DNA of 64,000 nucleotides, from assembly GCF_049674955.1 (NCBI RefSeq), contig NZ_CP187232.1, positions 7,688,001-7,752,000 on the forward strand, read 5' to 3'. Below are positions 16,171 through 22,919 of this stretch, piece by piece. The notes under the pieces are model-generated. The model was not told where the DNA came from and searched no databases. It saw nothing but the letters and a program-made list of their open reading frames with translations. Position 1 is the stretch's first letter, and every line of letters begins with the position of its first letter. The translations under genes were made by a program, and so were the position numbers. Source of the stretch: Sphaerisporangium viridialbum (GTDB lineage: Bacteria; Actinomycetota; Actinomycetes; Streptosporangiales; Streptosporangiaceae).

Positions 16171-16809
16171 TCAGGGACGCCGGGCAAGGACTTCGCCGAC
16201 TCTGCTGTGACGCTCGACCATGACGGCGAGGCCCGTGTCGATGTAGCGGAGGCTTTCTAGGATCGCGTCATGGTCGGCCACCAGATGACGATGGTGGATC
16301 GGGCAATGATGTGCGATCTTGTTGCGGAAGACGCGGAGGAAGTCGAACCTGCGATGGAGGTCACGGCGGCGACCCCGGTGGCCGGGGAAGGCCTGGTACA
16401 GCGCTGGGCGCCATAGTCGCTGGTCATAGTTGTTGCCAGGTCCGACCAGGGACACGTAGAAACCGAAGGGCAGTTCGTCGGCGATCTGCTGCGGGTCCGT
16501 GGGCAGCCCCGAGCGCCGGAGTTGATCCGTCGCCTCGGCGATCTTCCGGCGGGCACCGTATTGCAGATCCGCCTGCGGGCTGGCCCACCAGTCCCGGTGC
16601 CCGAACAGGCTGACGAGTTCCTTGGTCATGACGCTGCGCATCGACACCTCCAAATACTGCAACGGCCCGTAGAAGGCTTCGGAGATCTCGGTGTTCCAGC
16701 AGTGCAGGCGCAGCGCCGCGACCGGATCGCCGGCGCATCGAAGCTCGTACTCGGCCAGGCGTGACGGTGAGAGAAAGTCGCGTAGCCGCCTGGCTTCGGC
16801 TTCTCGCAT
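16171..16809 (-). CDS. Abi_2-family (HEPN) abortive-infection-like protein
   Basis: This 212-aa protein has the Abi_2/AbiD-F layout: an N-terminal LSPSRLAEYELRCAGDP helix, CWNTEISEAFYGPLQYLEV, ELPFGFYVSLVG, LWRPALYQAF, and the diagnostic FLRVFRNKIAHHCPIHH. The RNKIAH segment fits the RxxxxH motif of HEPN RNases. Family members are linked to abortive phage resistance, though many chromosomal copies are untested. The ATG at 16809 has GGAAGG upstream. No partner toxin, antitoxin or modification gene is adjacent, and pseudogene debris and repeats surround it, consistent with acquisition by transfer. RNA cleavage is an inference. Confidence 0.8.
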   Translation of the reverse strand: MREAEARRLRDFLSPSRLAEYELRCAGDPVAALRLHCWNTEISEAFYGPLQYLEVSMRSVMTKELVSLFGHRDWWASPQADLQYGARRKIAEATDQLRRSGLPTDPQQIADELPFGFYVSLVGPGNNYDQRLWRPALYQAFPGHRGRRRDLHRRFDFLRVFRNKIAHHCPIHHRHLVADHDAILESLRYIDTGLAVMVERHSRVGEVLARRP

Positions 16810-17185
16810 CCTGACCGCCTTCCGATGTGCCGTGGTACGCTCGCGTCATAAGCCCCGGTGATGCCTCTGCTCAGCACGCAGCCGGGGCACAGCCTTTTCT
16901 GGGCGATGTCCGATCTCACCATGCACGTGATCGGTCGCGTAGGCCGATTCAGGTATTCGCCGGCTCAGCTTGATGCCGGTCACCGCCGGCGTGGCCATGC
17001 CATTACGTCGGCGGGCGCTCCGGCGCCGTCTGGCCCCGGCGGTCGGCAGGGTGGATCGAGTCCGGGTGCCGATACGACCACAGGTGGAAGCTGGTACTTG
17101 CCGCAGCGGAACGCAGCCGGATCCCAGTCTGGAAGCGCCCGTCCTGGACGCGCGGCGGGCGGGAGTCACCCGAAGCGGAAGGCGC
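16810..17185. other. 376-bp region upstream of the Abi gene
   Basis: No credible ORF by codon pattern. A perfect 7-bp inverted repeat, GCCCCGG (16852-16858) and CCGGGGC (16882-16888) with a 23-nt loop, lies ~45 bp upstream of the Abi start and could be a transcript hairpin or attenuator. The remainder is GC-rich sequence with nothing I can name. Confidence 0.4.
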
Positions 17186-17794
17186 TCAGTCGTTCTTGAT
17201 CGTGGCGATGGGGTGGTCGGCCGAGCAGTGGATCTCGATTTCGGTGCGGGCGTCTCCGCCCTCGAACCTCACGCGCACCTTGTCACGCGGGCCACGCTCC
17301 GCGTCCTTCACCTCGTACCCCTGAGCCGGGGTCCAGGACCGCAGGGTCACCAGGCCGCCCGCGCATCGGGCGACCACGGCCCCGCCCCGCGCCGAGAACA
17401 CCTTGGTCTGCCCTTGGGCGGCGCCGGCGGACGGTGAGGCTGGAGCGGACGCGGAAGGGCTCGCACCAGCGGATCCCGTACGAGAGGGCGACACCGACGG
17501 TGCCTCCGAGCCGTCCCCCGAGCCGGACCGCGGGCCGTCCCCCGAGCCGTCTTCTGAGGAGGACGGTGAGCGTCCTTCCGAGGAGGACGGTGAGCCGTTG
17601 CCTGCGGTGTCCCCCGAGGGTGACGGCGATGGTGCGGCGTCGAGGGCGCGGCGGACCTCGGCGGGTGAGAGGGCACGGGAAGCGGAGCCGGTGATCGACT
17701 CACCGAGGAAGGCGGTCACCACGACGCCTGCGCCGGTGGCCACGAGGCCGACGACCAGCCATCCGGCCACGACGAGAAGCAGGCGCCGGTTCAT
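17186..17794 (-). CDS. Signal-anchored protein with Ser/Pro-rich linker
   Basis: This 202-aa protein has one N-terminal membrane segment (LLLVVAGWLVVGLVATGAGVVVT, written here as residues ~4-27), then ~75 residues rich in Ser, Pro, Gly and Asp. A compact extracellular domain follows with VVARCAGGLVTLRSWTPAQG and TEIEIHCSADHPIATIKND. The two Cys may form a disulfide. No enzymatic motif is seen. It is divergent from the response-regulator gene (93-bp gap), so it may belong to the regulon of that two-component system. A truncated paralogue lies at 15996-16130. Confidence 0.75.
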   Translation of the reverse strand: MNRRLLLVVAGWLVVGLVATGAGVVVTAFLGESITGSASRALSPAEVRRALDAAPSPSPSGDTAGNGSPSSSEGRSPSSSEDGSGDGPRSGSGDGSEAPSVSPSRTGSAGASPSASAPASPSAGAAQGQTKVFSARGGAVVARCAGGLVTLRSWTPAQGYEVKDAERGPRDKVRVRFEGGDARTEIEIHCSADHPIATIKND

Positions 17795-17887
17795 GCCCTG
17801 ATCCTCCCTGACCCTCTCCTAAGACCGGGTTAAGGGCACCATAACGGGCTTATGCCAACAGCCCCGGAGCCGTTAGCGTAACCGCCC

Positions 17888-18568
17888 ATGGCCAATGTCC
17901 TGCTCGTCGAGGATGACGCGACGATCCGTACCGCCCTCATGCGAGGGCTGCGTGAGCGCGGTCACGCCGTGTCCTCCGCCCCGACCGCGCTCGACGGCCT
18001 CCGACAGGCCGTCTCTGAGCGTCCGGACCTCGTCGTGCTCGACCTCGGCCTGCCCGACCTGGACGGCACCGAGATGCTGCGCATGCTCCGGGCCGTCAGC
18101 CGGGTACCGGTGATCGTGGCGACCGCCCGGGACGGCGACACCGAGATGGTCCGCCTGCTGGACGCGGGGGCCGACGACTACGTGGTCAAGCCCTTCAGCG
18201 CCGCCCAGCTCGACGCCCGGGTCCGCGCCGTGCTGCGCCGCACCGCCGACGGCCGTACGGACACCTCAGTGACCGTCGGCGGCCTGCGGCTGGATCCGCG
18301 CAGCCGCGAGGCCGTCCTCGACGGCACCCCGCTGGACCTCACGCCACGCGAGTTCGACCTGCTGCACTACCTGGCCACCCGCTCCGGCGAAGTGGTCACG
18401 AAGCGCGAATTGCTCACCGAGGTCTGGCAGGTGCCATACGGCGGGGCCGACAAGACCGTGGACGTCCACCTGTCGTGGCTGCGCCGCAAGCTGGGCGAGA
18501 CCGCGCAGGACCCCCGCTATCTGCAGACCGTACGCGGCGTCGGCGTCAAGCTGGTCGACCCGTCATGA
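17888..18568 (+). CDS. OmpR/PhoB-family response regulator
   Basis: This 226-aa protein has a receiver domain with the acidic pocket VEDD (residues 8-11), phospho-acceptor Asp in VVLDLGLPDLDG, the conserved Thr in VIVATAR, and Lys in VVKPFS. A winged-helix trans_reg_C domain follows (LTPREFDLLHYLATRSGEVV, VDVHLSWLRRKLGE, YLQTVRGVGVKL). It pairs with the kinase downstream. Its stop overlaps a 34-codon ORF that in turn overlaps the kinase start. GTTAAGG at 17829 upstream recurs inverted (CCTTAAC, 20001) before the PepSY gene and may mark its binding sites. Confidence 0.93.
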   Translation: MANVLLVEDDATIRTALMRGLRERGHAVSSAPTALDGLRQAVSERPDLVVLDLGLPDLDGTEMLRMLRAVSRVPVIVATARDGDTEMVRLLDAGADDYVVKPFSAAQLDARVRAVLRRTADGRTDTSVTVGGLRLDPRSREAVLDGTPLDLTPREFDLLHYLATRSGEVVTKRELLTEVWQVPYGGADKTVDVHLSWLRRKLGETAQDPRYLQTVRGVGVKLVDPS

Positions 18569-18720
18569 GGCGATGGCTCACGCCGCTCACGGCGACAACC
18601 AGTGGAACCATCATGAAGCGATGGCTCACGGCGACCGCCACCTCGCTGATGCTGGCCGACCCGTCATGAGGCGATGGCTCGCGTTGCTCGTGGCGGCCAC
18701 CACGTCGCTGGTGCTGATCG
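18559..18720 (+). repeat. Triplicated 5' end of the sensor-kinase gene
   Basis: ATG(A)(A/G)GCGATGGCTC(A/G)CG occurs at 18565, 18613 and 18666. The first and third copies are preceded by the same GACCCGTC. Downstream similarity includes CCACCTCGCTG in copy 2 and CCACGTCGCTG in copy 3. Copy spacing is 48 and 53 bp. Confidence 0.85.
18565..18669 (+). CDS. 34-codon ORF between response regulator and kinase
   Basis: The ATG overlaps the response-regulator stop and its TGA overlaps the kinase ATG (ATGA at both ends). It encodes two imperfect copies of the kinase N-terminus (MRRWLTPLTATTS and MKRWLTATATSLMLA). It arose from tandem duplication of the kinase start. It could be a short hydrophobic peptide, but its likelier effect is to carry ribosomes to the kinase start, modulating the regulator-to-kinase ratio. 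Confidence 0.4.
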   Translation: MRRWLTPLTATTSGTIMKRWLTATATSLMLADPS

Positions 18721-20006
18721 CCCTCCTGGTCCCGCTGGCCCTGCTGGTGCGCGCGCTGGCCGAGAGCGGTGCGGTGACGCAGGCCAACTCCGAGGCGCAG
18801 TCGGTCGCGGCGTCCGTCGGCACGGCCGATCCCGACGGCCTCGCGCTGACCGCCGAGCGCACCTCGGCGTCGAGCGGCCACGCCATCACCGTGTTCCTCC
18901 CCGGCGGCACCGTCGTCGGCTCCCCCGCCTCGCGGTCGCCGGCCGTGGAGCTGGCCGCGCGCGGGCAGAGCCTCACGGCGCAGACCCCCTCGGGCCTTGA
19001 GGTCCTCGCCGCCGTGCAGGGCCTTCCCGGCGGTACGGCCGTGGTGCGCGTCGCCCTCGGCGAGGAGGACCTCCGCCACGGGGTCCGCGAGGTGTGGATC
19101 GGCATGCTCGTCCTCGGGCTCGCCCTGATCGGTGTCGGCATCTTCGTCGCGGACCGCCTGGCGCTCGCCCTGACCCGGCCCATGACCGGGCTGGCCCGCG
19201 TGTCCCACCGGCTCGCCGCCGGAGACCTGGCCGCCCGGACCACGCCAGGTGGCCCCGTCGAGGTGCGCGACGTGGGGCTCGCGCTCAACCACCTGGCCGG
19301 ACGGATCAGCGACCTGCTGGCCGAGGAACGGGAGACGGCCGCCGACATCTCCCACCGGCTACGCACCCCGCTGACGGGGCTGCGGCTGGAGGCCGAGTCG
19401 CTGGCCGACCAGGAGGAGGCCGCACGGCTCGGCAGCCGCGTCGACGCGCTGGAACGCGCCGTGAGCTCGGTGATCACGGACGTACGCCGCCGGTCGCGGG
19501 AGCACGCGAGCTGTGACGCGGTGGCGGTCGTGGCCGAGCGGGTCACCTTCTGGTCGGTGCTGGCCGAAGACCAGGGCCGGCCGGTGGAGCTGGACCTTCC
19601 CCAGGGGCCACTGACGGTCGCCGTCAGCGCCGCCGAGCTGTCCGCCTGCGTCGACGCCCTGCTCGGCAACGTCTTCGCCCACACCCCCGAGGGCGCCTCC
19701 TTCACCGTACGGCTGACGCCCACCGCGCCCCAAGGCGTACGCGCTGGACCGTCCGCGCCCGAAGACGTACGCCCTGGACCCGCCGCGCCCGGGGGCGTGC
19801 GGATCGAGGTCGCGGACTCGGGGCCGGGGTTCGGGCTCAGGACGGACGCGGCGAACCCCCTCGAACGGGGCCTCAGCGGCGCGGGATCGACCGGGCTCGG
19901 CCTGGACATCGCCCGCCGGACGGCCGAGGCGTCGGGCGGTTCGCTGTCACTGGGCACCGCGCGGGGCGGCGGCGCTCTGGTCGCCCTGACCTTAGGAGCC
20001 CCTTAA
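18666..20006 (+). CDS. Sensor histidine kinase
   Basis: This 446-aa kinase has TM1 (~5-30), an extracytoplasmic domain of ~110 residues, TM2 (~143-165), HAMP (~165-220), an H-box with phospho-accepting His230 in DISHRLRTPLTGLRL, an N-box at Asn335 (LLGNVFAHTPEG), G1 DSGPGFG (384-390) and G2 STGLGLDIARR. The ATP domain is interrupted at ~353-380 by a Pro/Gly-rich insertion made of 10-residue repeats. The ATG at 18666 matches the third copy of the duplicated start. A frame from 18573 would add residues encoded by the duplication. The signal is unknown; the downstream PepSY protein may be a target. Confidence 0.93.
   Translation: MRRWLALLVAATTSLVLIALLVPLALLVRALAESGAVTQANSEAQSVAASVGTADPDGLALTAERTSASSGHAITVFLPGGTVVGSPASRSPAVELAARGQSLTAQTPSGLEVLAAVQGLPGGTAVVRVALGEEDLRHGVREVWIGMLVLGLALIGVGIFVADRLALALTRPMTGLARVSHRLAAGDLAARTTPGGPVEVRDVGLALNHLAGRISDLLAEERETAADISHRLRTPLTGLRLEAESLADQEEAARLGSRVDALERAVSSVITDVRRRSREHASCDAVAVVAERVTFWSVLAEDQGRPVELDLPQGPLTVAVSAAELSACVDALLGNVFAHTPEGASFTVRLTPTAPQGVRAGPSAPEDVRPGPAAPGGVRIEVADSGPGFGLRTDAANPLERGLSGAGSTGLGLDIARRTAEASGGSLSLGTARGGGALVALTLGAP
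19725..19802 (+). repeat. In-frame 30-bp repeat inside the kinase ATP-binding domain
   Basis: Units start at 19725, 19755 and 19785 with GCGCCC and share GTACGC(G/C)CTGGACC. They encode APQGVRAGPS, APEDVRPGPA and the partial APGGVR. The insertion lies between the N-box and G1 box, where the flexible ATP lid region begins. Confidence 0.85.
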
Positions 20007-20052
20007 CTTTGCCGAAGCGCGGGCTTAGGGCGCCTCCGGCGAATGTGGGGAC

Positions 20053-20439
20053 ATGACGAAAACACAGAGCATCGGCAAGGCAGCCAGACTCACCATCGCG
20101 GGCGCCGGAGCGATCGCCGTCCTCACCACCGGAGCCGTGGCGGCCTCGGCCGCGACCCAGCTCTCCACGACCGCCGCCGCGACCTCCACGACCGCGACCG
20201 CGGCGACCGCGACCACCGGCACCGTCAGCTCCTCGACGGCGGCGATCACCTACAGCCAGGCGATCAGGATCGCCAAGAAGCGGGTTCCCGGCGCCCGGGT
20301 CACCGAGGTCGAGCGCGAGTGGGAGCACGGCTACCGCGTCTGGAAGGTGGAGCTGAAGAAGCGTCACGCCGAGTACCGCGTCTACATCTCCGTGAAGACG
20401 GGCAAGATCATCAAGTTCCGCCAGAAGCACGACGACTAG
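20053..20439 (+). CDS. Secreted PepSY-domain protein
   Basis: This 128-aa protein has a Sec signal peptide (hydrophobic core ~residues 13-30, AASA cleavage region), an Ala/Thr-rich spacer (~35-60) and a PepSY-like domain: ITYSQAIRIAKKRVPGARVT, WEHGYRVWKVELKK and EYRVYISVKTGKIIKF. PepSY modules are small extracytoplasmic domains often found with protease or sensor systems. GGGGA precedes the ATG. It lies 46 bp after the kinase, with CCTTAAC (20001-20007) upstream, and probably belongs to the regulon. A strong terminator follows. Confidence 0.85.
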   Translation: MTKTQSIGKAARLTIAGAGAIAVLTTGAVAASAATQLSTTAAATSTTATAATATTGTVSSSTAAITYSQAIRIAKKRVPGARVTEVEREWEHGYRVWKVELKKRHAEYRVYISVKTGKIIKFRQKHDD

Positions 20440-20447
20440 CAGGTCCC

Positions 20448-20488
20448 GCCGTGCCGTGGAGGGCAGAGGGGGCCCGCCACGGCACGGC
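20448..20488. terminator. Hairpin terminator between PepSY and HNH genes
   Basis: A perfect 12-bp inverted repeat (GCCGTGCCGTGG and its complement) with a 17-nt loop begins 8 nt after the PepSY stop. It can serve both convergent transcripts. Confidence 0.8.
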
Positions 20489-20605
20489 GCACGTCACGGC
20501 ACCGCGTACATCCCGGGGTACATCAGCTCGCGGCACCGCGGCGTACGCGGCACAACGCACGTCCACAGCGCACGTACCGGACCACGTACGTCGTGCAGTG
20601 CGGTG

Positions 20606-21385
20606 TCAGGCGCACTGGGCCAGCATGGCGTCCTTGTCGGGGGCGGTGACCGGGAGCTCGTACTTCAGCGCCACCTGCGCGAAGCGTACGGCGTAGGAGC
20701 AGCGGATCACCTTGGACGGGGGAAGCCAGGTGGCCGGCCCCGAGTCTCCCTTGGAGGAGTTGGCCGAGCCGTCGACCGGCATGAGGTTCAGCGGGTCGTT
20801 GGCGATCTGGACCCGCTTGGCCTTGCTCCAGCGCGACGCGCCCATCTGCCAGTCGTAGGAGAGCGGCATGACGTGGTCGATCTGGACCTCGGAGGCCTTC
20901 TGCTTGGTCCAGTCGATGGTCTTGCCGGTGTATGGGTCGTGAAGCGTCATCGAGACAAGGACGCATTTCGATCCCGAGCGGTATTTCAGGCCGTCGCCGT
21001 CGCGTGCCAGGACGTCGTTCCTGGTGTCGCAACCGTTGTGCGCGAACGGGATGTCTTCGGCGTTGTCCGCCCACGCGTACCCGAACTCGTTCCGGTCGTA
21101 GCCGGTCTTGGGGCCGCGCCCCTTGGTCGGCACCTTCTCGATCAGCTTGACCGCCGCGGCGCGGTCCTTGGCGGACGTGATCGCGGCGAGGCCGCGCTCG
21201 GTGCCCTTGGGATTGTCCAGGGGGACGACACCGGTGGAATCGCCACCCCCGCCACCGTCCCCGGACCCCATGTCACCGCCGGCGGCACCGGCGCCGTTGG
21301 CGTCGATTGGGCCGCATCCCATCAGCATGACGGCCGCCGCGACTCCGGCCACGAACGCGCGAGATCCACGCAGGCGCACTGCCAC
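20606..21385 (-). CDS. Secreted HNH (DUF1524/GmrSD-type) nuclease lipoprotein
   Basis: This 259-aa protein has a signal peptide with lipobox VMLMGC, a Gly/Asp-rich linker, then an HNH-family domain. Motifs are WADNAEDIPFAHNGCDTRND, DPYTGKTIDW, the metal-binding IDHVMPLSYDWQMGA, and ANDPLNLMPVDGSANSSKGD, which carries the N/H-type residues of DUF1524. Four Cys may form disulfides. Actinobacteria commonly export such proteins; nutrient DNA degradation or competition are possible roles. The start is uncertain: GTG at 21385 or GTG two codons later, which sits better behind GGGGGTGG. A 12-bp palindrome lies upstream. Confidence 0.82.
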   Translation of the reverse strand: MAVRLRGSRAFVAGVAAAVMLMGCGPIDANGAGAAGGDMGSGDGGGGGDSTGVVPLDNPKGTERGLAAITSAKDRAAAVKLIEKVPTKGRGPKTGYDRNEFGYAWADNAEDIPFAHNGCDTRNDVLARDGDGLKYRSGSKCVLVSMTLHDPYTGKTIDWTKQKASEVQIDHVMPLSYDWQMGASRWSKAKRVQIANDPLNLMPVDGSANSSKGDSGPATWLPPSKVIRCSYAVRFAQVALKYELPVTAPDKDAMLAQCA

Positions 21386-21405
21386 CCCCAGGTAAAGAAA
21401 AAGTA

Positions 21406-21417
21406 ATACCTAGGTAT
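21406..21417. promoter_or_regulatory. Perfect 12-bp palindrome upstream of the HNH gene
   Basis: ATACCTAGGTAT lies ~20 bp upstream of the HNH start in an AT-rich pocket that is rare in this GC-rich DNA. It could be an operator or part of a promoter. The protein that binds it is unknown. Confidence 0.4.
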
Positions 21418-21624
21418 AGCAACTACCCCCGAAAGCCGCGATTACGGCAAAGCCCCGGAGAAAGCGGCCAAGCCCAGGTACATCGGACAAACCCTCGGGG
21501 GGAGGCATGCGGACGGCTGTCATAGCCGGCGGTACAACCAGCCGGACCCGCGAGATACGGGATCCCCGTCGCGATCAGGGCGACGGGCTCGCGGGCCGAA
21601 GGAGGAAAGCTGAACTCCGGGCCG

Positions 21625-21987
21625 TCAGGCTCTGCCGTAGGCGTCGTCGAGGCGCTCGATGTCGTCCTCGTCGAAGTGGCCGAAGGCGACCTCAAGAATG
21701 CGCGTCGCCGGGCCTGAGGAGCCGAGCCGGTGCGTCTGCCCCGCGCGGATCAGCACCCGGTCGCCCACCGACGGCTCGACGCGCTCGCCGTCGATCTCGA
21801 AGACCGCGCCGGGGTCGAGGGCGACCCACAGCTCGTCGCGGTGCTTGTGCCGCTGGAGGCTGAGCCGCTGCCCGGGCGCTACCTCGATGATCTTGACGGT
21901 GGACGTCTCGTTGTGGGTGTACCGCTCGAAACCACCCCACGGGCGCTCGTCACGGACCACTGCGGCAAGCCGGTCGATCTCCAGCAC
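21625..21987 (-). CDS. Cupin, mannose-6-phosphate isomerase type II-like
   Basis: This 120-aa single-cupin protein has WGGFERYTHNETSTVKIIEV, the first cupin motif LSLQRHKHRDELWVALDPG with two His and a Glu, and the second motif GDRVLIRAGQTHRL. This is the C-terminal isomerase domain of GMP/PMI (ManC-type) enzymes as a stand-alone protein. It could interconvert mannose-6-phosphate and fructose-6-phosphate. I chose the GTG at 21987 because GGGAGGG lies just upstream. Longer frames to 22239 lack a site. No other sugar-nucleotide genes are adjacent. Confidence 0.82.
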   Translation of the reverse strand: MLEIDRLAAVVRDERPWGGFERYTHNETSTVKIIEVAPGQRLSLQRHKHRDELWVALDPGAVFEIDGERVEPSVGDRVLIRAGQTHRLGSSGPATRILEVAFGHFDEDDIERLDDAYGRA

Positions 21988-22132
21988 ATGCCCTCCCAAC
22001 ACCAGGTAAATGTAGGTGCGACTCTTCCACAGACGGATGAAGGATGTGTGACCCGGACGAAACCGTCGCGCCACATCCGGGAGACGCCTCGGCCCGCGAG
22101 CGCCCTCACCGGCCGGGCACGGCGCGCCGGGA

Positions 22133-22894
22133 TCATGTTGCCAGGAACCCGCCGTCCACGGGTAGGGCCACGCCGGTGACGTACGAGCCGGCGTCCGAGG
22201 CCAGGAAGACCGCGGCGGCCACCAGCTCGGCCGGGTCACCGGCCCGCCCCATCAGCACGCGGCGCTCAAGCTGCCGGTCGAGGTAGCCGGGAAGGTAGGT
22301 GGCGGTCATCTCGGACTCGAAGAACCCCGGCTCCAGGCAGTTGACCCGGATGCCGCGCCGTCCGGTCCACTGCTGGGCCAGATCTCTGGTCAGCCCCACG
22401 ATGGCCGCTTTCGACGCGCTGTAGGCCGCCTGCGGCAGCCCCGCCGTGGTCTCGCCGAGCACGCTGCCGACGTTGACGATGGACGACCCAGGACGCATGA
22501 CCTTCGCGCAGGCCTGGGCCATCCAGTACGAGCCGTGCAGGTTGACGTCGACGACCCGGCGGAACTCCTCGGGGGTCTCCCGCAGCGCGGGTACGGCCGT
22601 GCCGGCCCCGGCGTTGTTGACCAGGATGTCGACGCCTCCGAGCTCGGTGACCGCGGCGTCCACTAGGGCCTGGCAGTCGCCCGGACGGGTGACGTCGGTG
22701 ACCACCGCGACGCAGCGGCGCCCGGTCTCCTCGACCAGACGCCGCGTCTCCGCAAGCCCGCTCTCGCGACGGGCACCGATCACGATGTCGGCGCCCGCCT
22801 CGGCCAGGCCGCGCGCGAAGGCCACGCCCAGCCCCGAGGAGGCCCCGGTGACGACGGCGACCTTGCCGTCGAGCCTGAACCGCTCAAGCACCAC
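22133..22894 (-). CDS. Short-chain dehydrogenase/reductase (SDR)
   Basis: This 253-aa classical SDR has cofactor motif TGASSGLG (~16-23), NNAG, a catalytic Ser in VNVGSVLG, YSASK (catalytic Tyr and Lys), and the end ASYVTG-type block (SDAGSYVTGVALPVDGG). An Arg-Arg pair after the second strand (IGARRES) suggests NADPH. The GTG start at 22894 follows a G-run. It lies 25 bp downstream of the large helical-repeat gene, perhaps in the same transcript. Substrate unknown. Confidence 0.9.
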   Translation of the reverse strand: MVLERFRLDGKVAVVTGASSGLGVAFARGLAEAGADIVIGARRESGLAETRRLVEETGRRCVAVVTDVTRPGDCQALVDAAVTELGGVDILVNNAGAGTAVPALRETPEEFRRVVDVNLHGSYWMAQACAKVMRPGSSIVNVGSVLGETTAGLPQAAYSASKAAIVGLTRDLAQQWTGRRGIRVNCLEPGFFESEMTATYLPGYLDRQLERRVLMGRAGDPAELVAAAVFLASDAGSYVTGVALPVDGGFLAT

Positions 22895-22919
22895 GGCCCC
22901 CTGACACCGGACGGGGACT

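Noticed and set aside
16846..17199. ORFs on both strands between the Abi gene and the anchored protein
   Set aside because: Arg/Ser/Gly-rich shadow frames without start signals or conserved motifs.
21418..21624. Riboswitch between the HNH and cupin genes
   Set aside because: G-rich blocks look structured, but I could not fit a known riboswitch consensus, and no gene lies downstream on the plus strand.
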